From: an uncultured Spartobacteria bacterium
GTDB taxonomy: Bacteria > Verrucomicrobiota > Verrucomicrobiia > Chthoniobacterales > JAATET01
DNA length: 43,869 bases
NCBI GenBank assembly: GCA_937901895.1
Contig: CALGTD010000043.1
Span: forward strand, 1-43,869
Direction of reading: 5' to 3'
Part shown: positions 1 through 7,642 of the stretch, piece after piece
Position numbering within the stretch: position 1 is the stretch's first letter
How the letters are laid out: each line of letters starts with the position of its first letter
Notes under the pieces: model-generated
The model's database searches: none
Seen by the model: the letters and a program-made list of their open reading frames with translations, nothing else
What the model was told of the DNA's origin: nothing
Translations under genes and position numbers: made by a program

Positions 1-844
1 CGGACCAGGATTGGGACACCGTGCCTTCGTCGCCGTGGGCGGTCAGCCAGACGCGGGTCGCTGCGCCGCGTGGCTTCACGCCAATCCGGAAGATTCCGGC
101 CGCGTCGACCGGGCTGGTAACCGTGACCGGCCGGCGTTTGCCGGACTTCCGCCGCACCTTGTAGGTGGCCGTGACGTAGCGGGCGTGCGGCGCAGAGCCT
201 TGCAGAGCCACCGCATTGCGTCGCGTGACGATGCGGTTGGGGCCGAACACGGTCAGCGTGGGCTTCAGGACTGGTGTTGGTTCCGGAGTCGGCGTGGGCG
301 TTGGGGTGGGCGTCGGCTCCGGATCGGGGGTGTAAAGCGAGTATTCCACAATCCCCCAAATCCGCCGGTTGGGAATCACAGATCCGCCATGCATCGCATT
401 TCCTCCCCAAAGGATCAGGTCATTATTGACTGCGAAAACGCCGGGCTGGGCCTGGTTGACGAAGGTGAAGAGTTCACTGGACTCGACGCGGAAGGAGACC
501 GTTTCGCCAGCAGGAACCCGGACAGGCTCCCGCAGCACGATCGGATAGGATGGAATATTGAGCGCGACCGCGGATCCGTAGCCGCGGAAAACATGGATCC
601 ATGGGCTGTTTCCCGTGACTGGCTCAAAACCCGCATAAGGGCCGGGCTTGTAAGAAATGCTGATGGGAAAAGAGTTGCCCGCGACGCCGATCTGCAGCCT
701 CTCAATCTGGACATTCGCAATCGCCCGAACCTCGAAAAATCCGGTGGAATGCTTCAAATTGAAGCTGCCTGGAGGCGGAGCAAAGATCGAATCGGCGTGG
801 GCGGCGAAGGCCGTCGCAACGAGGAGGAGGCACTGCCATTTCAT
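1..844 (-). CDS. Secreted protein with Pro-Thr linker (3' end outside window)
   Basis: A continuous minus-strand frame runs from ATG at 844 to the window edge, so the C-terminus is missing (281 codons seen). The protein starts MKWQCLLLVATAFAAHADS, a classic signal peptide with probable cleavage after the Ala near residue 16. Residues about 20-170 are rich in beta-type sequence with no recognised catalytic motif. A low-complexity linker of repeated Pro-Thr and Pro-Glu-Pro-Thr follows at about residues 175-190. After it comes a second beta-rich segment that resembles an Ig-like or surface-anchoring domain. A TATGAT-like -10 box lies at 873-878 on the minus strand, but no good -35 was found. The product is probably exported or surface-displayed; its function is unknown. 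The plus-strand frame over the same DNA is antisense noise. Confidence 0.75.
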   Translation of the reverse strand, partial: MKWQCLLLVATAFAAHADSIFAPPPGSFNLKHSTGFFEVRAIANVQIERLQIGVAGNSFPISISYKPGPYAGFEPVTGNSPWIHVFRGYGSAVALNIPSYPIVLREPVRVPAGETVSFRVESSELFTFVNQAQPGVFAVNNDLILWGGNAMHGGSVIPNRRIWGIVEYSLYTPDPEPTPTPTPTPTPEPTPVLKPTLTVFGPNRIVTRRNAVALQGSAPHARYVTATYKVRRKSGKRRPVTVTSPVDAAGIFRIGVKPRGAATRVWLTAHGDEGTVSQSWS

Positions 845-1006
845 ACGCACGGAGAACGGAAAAATCAGGCACATCATAACCCGTTTCCGTGATGCCTCCA
901 GCAACTTTGTGAGGGGCGCAAGGCCGGCATCAGGCCGCGTCGAATTTTTTCGCGACTGGAAGAAATTCAGTCACCGCACCGCGGGGTTTTCTGTCAGATC
1001 GGATGG

Positions 1007-1405
1007 ATGAACACCCAAATCATCCTCTCCGTATCCCGTCACACGCTCGCGGGCACGATGGCGTTCCCCGAGGTCGTCGCCTGCCTGCTTGAGGCGGGCG
1101 TGGAGTCTTATCACGTCGACTACGTCGCGCGTCGCACGACGTTCTATGGCACGGACGGTGACGTGGCTTCTACCGCGATTGATTTCGAACATCTGCCGCC
1201 GATCGCCGCGGACTTCTGCCCGGATAGCGTGCGCGCAGCGATCCGCGACAGCCAGCTCAACGGTCAGACATACCGGGACTTCACTCATCGCGTCATGGAG
1301 GCCGGCGTGCAGGGCTACTTCGCGTTTCTGCGCGGCAAACGTGTCACCTACTGGGGCCGTCAGGGCGACCAGCATACGGAATGGTTTCCCGACGCGACGA
1401 CGTGA
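1007..1405 (+). CDS. DUF1398 family protein (YbcV-like)
   Basis: This 132-residue soluble protein starts MNTQIILSVSRHTLAGTMAF. The pattern of VESYHVDYVARRTTFYG near residues 33-49 and HRVMEAGVQGYFAFLRGKRV in the C-terminal half fits the DUF1398 family, whose E. coli member is YbcV and which is sometimes labelled 'phage envelope protein'. The length matches that family (about 130-150 residues). The biochemical role is unknown and nothing nearby suggests a prophage. The gene is divergent from the secreted-protein gene on its left and convergent with the GH92 gene on its right. The family call rests on sequence pattern alone. Confidence 0.7.
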   Translation: MNTQIILSVSRHTLAGTMAFPEVVACLLEAGVESYHVDYVARRTTFYGTDGDVASTAIDFEHLPPIAADFCPDSVRAAIRDSQLNGQTYRDFTHRVMEAGVQGYFAFLRGKRVTYWGRQGDQHTEWFPDATT

Positions 1406-1466
1406 AAGCGCGCGGAGGACTTCGCCAACGGCGCGGATTGTTTTATCAACGTCGAGGCCCGGAACA

Positions 1467-1564
1467 CCGACCTTGGGAAAGGTCGGGGTAGCCTGACGCT
1501 GCAAAGGTAGCCGCCGGACCTCTGGGCCTGCGGATCGTTTATCCATGTCGAAGCCCGGAGGTCC
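1467..1564. other. Structured spacer between convergent genes
   Basis: Two inverted repeats fill the gap between the DUF1398 and GH92 stop codons. The first is a perfect 8-bp stem with a 4-nt loop at 1467-1486 (CCGACCTT / AAGGTCGG). The second is an 11-bp stem with one G-U wobble, pairing 1516-1526 with 1554-1564. Neither is followed by a T-run, so a Rho-independent terminator is not clear. The near-repeats tcgaggcccgga (about 1453) and tcgaagcccgga (about 1548) in the same gap suggest a small intergenic repeat element. Confidence 0.4.
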
Positions 1565-1569
1565 TCGAC

Positions 1570-3906
1570 CTACCTCTTCGGCTTCGGGCCCATCTCGAAT
1601 TCCAGCGTGCCGCCTTTTATGAGGTCGGCGTGGGTGAGCCAGGTTTTGTCGTAGGGCTCGCCGTTGAGCTTCGCGCTCTGGATGTAGACGTTTTCCGGGG
1701 AGTTGTTTTTCGCGACGATGCGGAACGTCTTCCCGGTGGCAACCCCCTCGGGCAGCGTGATCGTGATTTCCGGGAACAACGGGCTCGTGATCTCGTAGCG
1801 GCCGTCGCCGGGACAGACCGGGTGCAGGCCGATCGCGGCGAGCACATACCATGCGGACATCTGGCCGACGTCCTCGTTGCCAACAAGACCCTCGACGCTG
1901 TTGTGGTAGGCGTTTTCGCAAATCGTGCGCGTCCATTTCTGCGTGAGCCACGGGGCGCCGAGGCGGTTGAAGAGGAACGCGGCGTGGTGCACGGGCTCGT
2001 TCGCGTGGTTGTAGTAGTCGTTCCAGCGGAAGTCGGCGGGCGTCTTTTCGAAAAACTCGGTGAGGTCGGCGAGCGTCTTCTCGCGGCCGCCGATGAGCTC
2101 GACGAGGCCGTCGAAGTCGTGCGGGACGAACCAGCCCTGCTGATACGGGTTGCTCTCGATGCAGCCGTAGTCGTGCGTGAGACGCCCGTTTTCCGGCCAC
2201 GGCGCCCAGGTGCCATCGCCCTGCTTCGGGCGGAACCAGCCTTTTTCGGCGTCGAAGATCTTGCGGTAATTCTGCGCGCGCTCCTCGTAGAGCTTCGCGT
2301 CGTCGGCCTTGCCAAGCGCCTTCGCGAGCTGCGCGAGGCACCACTCGGAATAGGCGAATTCCAGCGTCTTCGAGATGTTCCCGTAGGTGGACGGATCGGC
2401 CGTGCCGAATTTCTCGCACGAGCCTTTCGCGAGTTCGTAGGCCTTCTCGAGGTCGAAGCCGCCGATGCCCTTGCTGTGCGCATCGGCAATGACGACGACC
2501 GCGGGGTTGCCGATCATGCAGCCGGTGTAGGCATTGAGCAACTCCCAACGCTCGAGGTAGTCGCGGCCGGAATCCTCCGCGAGCTCGACAAGGGAGTTGA
2601 TCGTGTCGCTGACGACGCGCGGGGCGATGATGCTGAGCAGCGGGAATTCGCTGCGAAAGACGTCCCAGCCGCTGAAGACGGTGCGCTTCGTGAAGTCGCC
2701 CTTCGGATGAACGATGCCGTTCGGACCCGGGTAGGTGCCGTCGACGTTCGAGATCTCGCGCGGGTCGAGCATCGCGTGATAGAGCGCGGTGTAAAAGACG
2801 CGCCGCTGCTCGTCGGTGCCGCCGGTGATCGCGATCTTCGAAAGCGCGCGGTTCCATTCCGCCTCCGCCTCGCGGCGCAGTCCGTCGAAGTCCCAGCCGG
2901 GAATCTCGGCCTCGAGATTCTTCCGCGCCTCGTCGATGCCGGTGAAGGAAATGCCGACTTTCAGCAGGATCTGCTCATCGGCCTTCGTCGGAAAATTCGC
3001 ATAGAAGCCGAGATGGCGGCCCTGCGTTTCCTTCGCGCCTTCGCGAATCTCCGCCTTCGCGACGAGCGCGTCGTATTCGGCGCTCTCGATCGCCTCCCGC
3101 TTGCGCGACTGGCGGTCGGGAATCTCCGCGCTCCACGTGCCGAAGTCCTCCAGCGGCCGGCTGAACTCCGCGTGGAAATAGACGGTGTAGTTTGCGTTGC
3201 CGTCGCCGTTCCCCCAGCCACCGCCATCGGGCGTGCAGCGCATCCAGCCTTCGATGGTCTGCGGCCCGGTCACCTTCACGCTCTGCTCAACCGAGGTGCC
3301 GCCCACGCGGCGGGCGAGATCGATCTGGACGCGCGAGGTTTCGTTCTCCGGAAAAGTAAACCGCAGCAGGCCGCTGTGACGCGCGGCGGTCGCCTCGGTG
3401 GTGACGCCGTTGGCGAGCTTCACGCGGTAGTAACCGGCGGCCGCGGTCTCGGTGTCCTTGAGCATCTCCACGCGGTATCCCTTCGCGACCTCGGGGTGGC
3501 GACCCGCGACAACCTCGAGGTTTTTTCCAACAGCCGGCGTGACGAGGAAATTTCCCAGATCGCCATACCACCCCACCCCGCTCATTTGCGTGAATGCAAA
3601 GCCCTCGAGGTGCGTGTGCTCGTGGCTGTAGCCGCTGCCGTTGTCGCCGCCGGTGATCGTGTTCGGACTCACCTGCACCATCCCGAACGGTCGCACCGCG
3701 CCGGGATACGTCTTGCCAAGACCGTGGAAGATTCCCGCCTTGCCGACACTCGTGCTCGCGCCGACGAACGGGTTCACCAGACCCGCGGGATCCGAATCCG
3801 GGTCGGAGGCCGTAGCGGGGATCAGCGGCAGCAACGCGCCGAGGAACGCGAAGGTCGCGGTGCGTGTCAACGAAGAGACGGAAGCGAGTTGAAAATCCGG
3901 GATCAT
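1570..3906 (-). CDS. GH92 exo-alpha-mannosidase, secreted
   Basis: The 778-residue protein has a signal peptide (hydrophobic AFLGALLPLIPATAS) and the full GH92 layout. An N-terminal beta-sandwich starts at NPFVGASTSVG, with the YSHEHTHLEGFAFTQMSG block near residues 93-110. The (alpha/alpha)6 barrel carries FSGWDVFRSEFPLL near residues 405-420. GNEDVGQMSAWYVLAAIG near residues 675-695 holds the conserved acidic active-site region. GH92 enzymes are calcium-dependent inverting exo-alpha-mannosidases that trim mannose from N-glycans or yeast mannan, here in the periplasm or outside the cell. ATG at 3906 is preferred to the TTG one codon upstream. Linkage preference cannot be read from sequence. 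A GH2/GH20 pair at the other end of the window acts on related glycans. Confidence 0.93.
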   Translation of the reverse strand: MIPDFQLASVSSLTRTATFAFLGALLPLIPATASDPDSDPAGLVNPFVGASTSVGKAGIFHGLGKTYPGAVRPFGMVQVSPNTITGGDNGSGYSHEHTHLEGFAFTQMSGVGWYGDLGNFLVTPAVGKNLEVVAGRHPEVAKGYRVEMLKDTETAAAGYYRVKLANGVTTEATAARHSGLLRFTFPENETSRVQIDLARRVGGTSVEQSVKVTGPQTIEGWMRCTPDGGGWGNGDGNANYTVYFHAEFSRPLEDFGTWSAEIPDRQSRKREAIESAEYDALVAKAEIREGAKETQGRHLGFYANFPTKADEQILLKVGISFTGIDEARKNLEAEIPGWDFDGLRREAEAEWNRALSKIAITGGTDEQRRVFYTALYHAMLDPREISNVDGTYPGPNGIVHPKGDFTKRTVFSGWDVFRSEFPLLSIIAPRVVSDTINSLVELAEDSGRDYLERWELLNAYTGCMIGNPAVVVIADAHSKGIGGFDLEKAYELAKGSCEKFGTADPSTYGNISKTLEFAYSEWCLAQLAKALGKADDAKLYEERAQNYRKIFDAEKGWFRPKQGDGTWAPWPENGRLTHDYGCIESNPYQQGWFVPHDFDGLVELIGGREKTLADLTEFFEKTPADFRWNDYYNHANEPVHHAAFLFNRLGAPWLTQKWTRTICENAYHNSVEGLVGNEDVGQMSAWYVLAAIGLHPVCPGDGRYEITSPLFPEITITLPEGVATGKTFRIVAKNNSPENVYIQSAKLNGEPYDKTWLTHADLIKGGTLEFEMGPKPKR

Positions 3907-4043
3907 CAAGGGTCGGAGAAATGCGGGCGATCATCCCCGCGAACCGGAAAAATTGCCACCCCAAGAAATGCGACATCCGCCACAACTGGGGCGGATTGGG
4001 TCAAACTGGAAAGGTGCCTGCCGCAGCGCACCGGAGGGCGGGG

Positions 4044-4373
4044 CTACGCCGTCGCGTCCGGCCGGAAACGGAGCTCGAATTTCGAGGTGCCCGCCGGCCA
4101 CAGAATTTCGAACCGGTTGTCGGCCACCGCCCGGTAGGCGGCGGTGAATCCAAGCGCCTGCCCGGCCCGCTCGAAAAGCGGCTGCAGCCGTTGAAACGTG
4201 GATGAGGGGTTTTCCGTGTAGACGAAAATGTTGACGCTCCGCTCCTGGGAGTCGACGCCGTCAAACGACTCGGCCCCGAGCAGGGCCGAGCGGATGCGGG
4301 CTTCGAGGGCGTCGAGTTGCAGGTATTGCGACAGGGATTCACCCCGAAATTGAAGAACGAGTTGGAGGAGCAT
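4044..4373 (-). CDS. Small hypothetical protein (109 aa)
   Basis: The frame is open further upstream, to 4745, but only the part from the ATG at 4373 (MLLQLVLQFRGESL) looks like protein. It mixes hydrophobic and charged residues with beta-alpha patterning (RSVNIFVYTENPSSTF, NRFEILWPAGTSKFELRF). The upstream extension is Arg/Ser/Pro-rich, as expected of non-coding high-GC DNA. No family was recognised and no signal peptide or membrane segment is seen. The compact alternating alpha/beta pattern would fit a small single-domain protein. It lies downstream of nothing on its strand and is divergent from the GNAT-like gene. Confidence 0.5.
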   Translation of the reverse strand: MLLQLVLQFRGESLSQYLQLDALEARIRSALLGAESFDGVDSQERSVNIFVYTENPSSTFQRLQPLFERAGQALGFTAAYRAVADNRFEILWPAGTSKFELRFRPDATA

Positions 4374-4791
4374 AGGTATGGACGATGATGGTGGACGACC
4401 CGGGAGGCGTGAGAAATTGGTTGGTGCGATTCGATGAATCGCGCGCCTCCGGCTGGCAGCGGCTGCGAATGCCCGACGGCATCCAGCCCCGCACGAAACA
4501 GGCTCACCGTCGTCGCGTTGGGATGGGAAGTCAATGGCGGGTCTCGGAGAGCGCGTTTGACACGTCTCGTTCGCGGGTCGACCCTCCCGTGAACTCATGC
4601 GGCGGTGCCTTCGGGTTTCGGGATGAGTCCGCCGCCATGACAACGCACCCTGCCTCCCTTCTCCGCTTTTCCGCCGGTCCGTTTCCAACGCCGGCATCCC
4701 CCGCTCCACCGTCGCGACCTTTCGCGGAACTTCAACTTCGTCCATCGACCCGGGCTTTCACGCCATCCATCGCTCCCGGTTCCCGTCCATC
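4374..4791. other. Spacer of about 420 bp with no supported gene
   Basis: This divergent intergenic stretch separates the 109-residue hypothetical gene (minus) from the GNAT-like gene (plus). Open frames on both strands here translate to Arg-, Ser- and Pro-rich sequence without domain character. No clear promoter, terminator or structured RNA was recognised. Confidence 0.45.
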
Positions 4792-5955
4792 ATGCTCACC
4801 ATCTCTCCCTGCCGTCGTCCTTCCGACCGGCATCTTTTCGAACGAATCCCGGAAATTCTGCACGGCCACGACCGCAATTTCGTCCCGGTGTTTCCCGGCA
4901 CGGTCACGAAACTGCTGAAATACGACAGCCTTTTCCAGCGGCAGGATGGAACGATCTACGGATTCATCGCCCGCAGAAACGGCAGGCCGGTCGGCCGCCT
5001 CGCCGCCATCTGGAACCGGTCGCACAACAAGTATTGGAACGACCAGGTCGGGTTCTTTGGATTCTTCGCGTGCGAGGATAACGAGGAAACCGCGCAGACG
5101 CTCTTCCGACACGCGGAGGACGCGCTGAGGAAGGTCAACTGCACATCGATTCGCGGGCCCTACAATCCTTCGATCAACGAGGAGTGCGGACTCCTCATGG
5201 AAGGGCACGACGAACCGCCCAACATCTCGATGCCATGGAATCCGCCCTATTACGCGAAGCTGCTCGAGTCGGTGTCCCAGCAGGTCACGCGCACGCTTTA
5301 CGGCTTTCACCTTCCGCTCGACATCGGCATTCCCTCACGCGTGCGGAAGATTGCCGATCGCTTGAAGGCGCGATCGCAGTCCGTGCGAATCCGCTCCTTC
5401 GACATGAGCCGGCTCGACAAGGAACTGGAGCTGGCGCACCGGCTCTACAACGTAACGCTCGATCGCAACTGGGGATTCGTGCCGATTTCCTTCGAGGATC
5501 TGCTCGCCTCGGCCGATGACTTGAAGGCGTTCGCCGATCCCGACTTTCTGATCTTCGCGGAGGTCGACGGCGAGGCAGTCGGGTTCATGCTCACACTGCC
5601 GAATTTCAACGAAATCCTCATCCGCACCAAACGGGTCCCGCGCTTGCTGCGCCTGCCATGGATTCTGCTCTTGATGAAGACCCATCGCATCCAGTCGGTG
5701 CGGCAGGTCGTGCTCGGCGTCGCCCCGGAACACCGCGATCACGGACTCGCCGCGCTGATGTGCAACGAGATGGTCCTGCGCACGCAGAAGACGGCAAAGT
5801 GGGCGGAGCTCTCGTGGATCGAGGCGAACAACACGCACGTCATCCGTCTGATCGAACTGATGGGAGCCCGCCGCTCGCGCACCTACACGATCTGGGAAAA
5901 ACCGATCGACCAACATCCTCCGGCGCGAAGCGCGAGGGTGAGGTCGAAAGCCTGA
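4792..5955 (+). CDS. GNAT-like N-acetyltransferase domain protein
   Basis: The 387-residue soluble protein starts MLTISPCRRPSDRHLFERIP. Its N-terminal half has the GNAT-like run GTIYGFIARRNGRPVGRLAAI followed by VGFFGFFAC. Its C-terminal half has the second acetyltransferase pattern: FLIFAEVDGEAVGFMLTLPN, VVLGVAPEHRDHGLAALM (the acetyl-CoA loop region) and SWIEANNTHVIRLIELMGA. This two-part layout is that of the YghO-like family of putative acyltransferases, whose substrate is not established. No strong Shine-Dalgarno sequence precedes the ATG. It stands alone upstream of the BREX island and shows no link to it. Confidence 0.75.
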   Translation: MLTISPCRRPSDRHLFERIPEILHGHDRNFVPVFPGTVTKLLKYDSLFQRQDGTIYGFIARRNGRPVGRLAAIWNRSHNKYWNDQVGFFGFFACEDNEETAQTLFRHAEDALRKVNCTSIRGPYNPSINEECGLLMEGHDEPPNISMPWNPPYYAKLLESVSQQVTRTLYGFHLPLDIGIPSRVRKIADRLKARSQSVRIRSFDMSRLDKELELAHRLYNVTLDRNWGFVPISFEDLLASADDLKAFADPDFLIFAEVDGEAVGFMLTLPNFNEILIRTKRVPRLLRLPWILLLMKTHRIQSVRQVVLGVAPEHRDHGLAALMCNEMVLRTQKTAKWAELSWIEANNTHVIRLIELMGARRSRTYTIWEKPIDQHPPARSARVRSKA

Positions 5956-6047
5956 GAGTCCAAAAGTCGAGTGCCGCTGGCGCGCGGAGCGGGACGAAGA
6001 CTTTGCCGCGAAGAGGCGCACGAGGCGCAGGAGGCGTGCGGCATGAG

Positions 6048-6078
6048 GTTGCGGGTTGCCACCCTCGACCCTCGCCCC
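6048..6078. repeat. Direct repeat B, left copy
   Basis: This 31-bp segment begins GTTGCGGGTTGCC. It matches 28 of 31 positions of the segment at 19833-19863, on the other side of the BREX operon and in the same orientation. It lies in a 350-bp non-coding stretch (5956-6312). That stretch also holds a degenerate run of about 9 bp units, gcgaagag/gcgcacgag/gcgcaggag, at 6008-6036. It is probably a member of a dispersed intergenic repeat family. Confidence 0.6.
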
Positions 6079-6131
6079 GCCTTTTCCGCTCGTTCCCAAG
6101 CTTCGCAGGGCGAGCCCGCCCCTTCATAGGG

Positions 6132-6161
6132 GATGAGTGGCTCACGCAACGGTCGCAAAGG
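6132..6161. repeat. Direct repeat A, left copy
   Basis: The segment starts GATGAGT and ends with the 17-bp core CGCAACGGTCGCAAAGG. Apart from a 2-base insertion and one mismatch it equals 19782-19809, right of brxL and in the same orientation. The two copies bracket the BREX operon about 13.65 kb apart. They could be an insertion scar, a substrate for recombination, or two members of a common intergenic repeat. Confidence 0.65.
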
Positions 6162-6273
6162 ACAAGGGGCGCTTCGCGCGCAGGATGCATGCGGCAGGAG
6201 GTTCCGGGCATTCGCTCCAAGACTGTTTTTTTATGAGTTTGGCTTTTGAGTGAAAGGCGCAAAACTTTTCCAG

Positions 6274-6308
6274 TTGACTCGCTTGTTTTAGCCGGCTAGT
6301 TTGCCGGC
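6274..6308 (+). promoter_or_regulatory. Putative BREX operon promoter with flanking GCCGGC pair
   Basis: TTGACT at 6274-6279 and TAGTTT at 6297-6302 are separated by 17 bp, a good sigma-70-type match. The -10 box is held exactly between two GCCGGC copies (6291-6296 and 6303-6308). These form a perfect inverted repeat with a 6-bp spacer that could be an operator. Transcription would start near 6309, only a few bases before the brxA ATG at 6313, leaving no room for a Shine-Dalgarno sequence. No BREX regulator gene of the BrxR type is present in the window. Confidence 0.5.
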
Positions 6309-6312
6309 CAGA

Positions 6313-7101
6313 ATGACCCTCCCCCGCTACCCCGAAGAGCTGGGATTTAAAATCGGCGCCAGCGGCACACACACCAGTCGCACAATCATGGTGGAGGAGT
6401 TATCCACATTGCTGGCGTCGGCTGGCAGCGCGAAACGCCGCGAAGAATTCGCGCGCCTCATTGTCGACGAGAACGTCCTCGGAAAATCGACCGCTTCCAC
6501 CCGCCGGCTCACTGCCCAACGCTTGAGCGAACTCTACGCGCTCGATATCTCCGTCCCGTTGTTCCGGGCACTCATGCGTCTCTGGCCGGTGGACAAGAAC
6601 TCACGCCCCTTGCTCGCTCTGCTGTGCAGTCTGGCTCGCGACCCGTTGCTCCGGGCCGCGGCACCCTCCATCATCTCCTTGCGCGAGGGACAATCTTTCG
6701 TCCGCGATACGATGACGACAGCGCTGTGTGCACACGCGCGCTCGCGCCTGAATGATTCCACCCTCGACAAAGTGGTTCGCAATGCCGCCGCAAGTTGGAC
6801 TCAGTCGAGGCACCTTCGAGGTCGCGTGCTGAAACGCCGCCAGCGGGTCACGGCCACACCCGCTGCGGTGACGATGGCCCTGCTCCTTGGTTATCTGCAA
6901 GGCCTGCGAGGCCCCTCGATTCTCCAGACCCTGTGGTGTGCCGTTCTGGACTCCACTCCCGAAGCGCTTTCCAGCCTGGCCCTCCGGGCCTCTCTCACCG
7001 GTTTGCTTCGCTTTCGCCACGCAGACGGTGTGGTGGAAATTTCGTTCCCCGACTTGCTGACAAAACAAGAAATCGAGGTGGCTTCCCATGGGCAGGATTG
7101 A
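6313..7101 (+). CDS. brxA: BREX protein BrxA (DUF1819)
   Basis: This is the first gene of the BREX operon (262 residues from ATG 6313; an in-frame TTG at 6301 is less likely). BrxA is a small, mostly helical DNA-binding protein of phage-exclusion systems. The sequence shows the expected all-helical character and a conserved-looking start region (GASGTHTSRTIMVEELSTLL, about residues 15-34). A basic stretch, LRGRVLKRRQRV, near residue 170 suits DNA contact. The protein is longer than the usual 200 or so residues. Its end overlaps brxB by 14 nt, and the brxB Shine-Dalgarno (GAGGTGG) lies inside brxA, indicating translational coupling. The assignment rests on both sequence character and operon position. 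Confidence 0.85.
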   Translation: MTLPRYPEELGFKIGASGTHTSRTIMVEELSTLLASAGSAKRREEFARLIVDENVLGKSTASTRRLTAQRLSELYALDISVPLFRALMRLWPVDKNSRPLLALLCSLARDPLLRAAAPSIISLREGQSFVRDTMTTALCAHARSRLNDSTLDKVVRNAAASWTQSRHLRGRVLKRRQRVTATPAAVTMALLLGYLQGLRGPSILQTLWCAVLDSTPEALSSLALRASLTGLLRFRHADGVVEISFPDLLTKQEIEVASHGQD

Positions 7102-7642
7102 ACAACTCGCTCGGAAATTCGAAAATCACATTTCCCTTCCGTGGGCGCAGAATCTCTCGCCGTCCGAGCGAACGATCTTTGTCGTCTATCCCAAGGAAGA
7201 GGAACGCCGGCTGCGCGTCCGAATCGCGCTGTTTCAGCAGGCATGCGAAAAAAACGGCCACGGCTGGAACCTGGTGATTCTCGATCGTGTATTCGCCGAA
7301 TGGATGGCCGCGCAGGACTATGCCTCCGAATACTTCGCCTATCCAGAGGATCTGCGGCAGAAACTCGACAGCGACTTCACCGTGTATGTCGCCGACGTGA
7401 TCAGCAAGGCGCTGGCCTCGACCGGCCCCAAGGACGCGATAGGTGTTCTTGGCGTCGGCACACTCTTCGGCTTTGCCCGTCTTTCCTCCGTTCTCCAACG
7501 AATCGAAACGCGCATCCCCGGGCGTCTCATTCTCTTTTTCCCCGGCTCCTACGATAAAAACGTCTTCCGGCTCCTCGATGCCCGTGACGGCTGGGGATAC
7601 ATGTCTCTGCCCATTACCCTCAACGAAGTGGCCTACACATGA
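7088..7642 (+). CDS. brxB: BREX protein BrxB (DUF1788)
   Basis: The 184-residue protein has the DUF1788 signature layout. It starts with MGRIEQLARKFENHISLPWA, then ERTIFVVYPKEEERRLRVRI. The central part (VIGVLGVG-type turn, GVLGVGTLFGFARLSSVL) and the end (GRLILFFPGSYDKNVFRLLD, then WGYMSLPI) follow the family. BrxB is a core BREX component needed for defence; its biochemical activity is not established. It overlaps brxA by 14 nt and its TGA overlaps the brxC ATG (ATGA at 7639), so the three are probably translationally coupled. Confidence 0.92.
   Translation: MGRIEQLARKFENHISLPWAQNLSPSERTIFVVYPKEEERRLRVRIALFQQACEKNGHGWNLVILDRVFAEWMAAQDYASEYFAYPEDLRQKLDSDFTVYVADVISKALASTGPKDAIGVLGVGTLFGFARLSSVLQRIETRIPGRLILFFPGSYDKNVFRLLDARDGWGYMSLPITLNEVAYT

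Noticed and set aside
11..892. Plus-strand frame of 293 codons at the left edge
   Set aside because: It is antisense to the secreted-protein gene, which has a clear signal peptide and linker on the minus strand.
1007..1405. Prophage remnant, because DUF1398 proteins are sometimes named phage envelope proteins
   Set aside because: No integrase, capsid, tail or lysis gene lies nearby, and the name is historical.
1630..4137. Plus-strand open frame of 835 codons opposite the GH92 gene
   Set aside because: Its translation is Arg/Val/Glu-rich without domains, and the minus strand encodes a complete GH92 enzyme. Such long antisense frames are normal in high-GC DNA.
4374..4745. N-terminal extension of the small protein at 4044-4373
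   Set aside because: The added 124 residues are Arg/Ser/Pro-rich with no protein-like pattern, so the later ATG at 4373 is preferred.
5956..6312. Transposon or integrase remnant at the left border of the BREX island
   Set aside because: Only short repeats are present. No recombinase-like coding sequence is visible on either strand.
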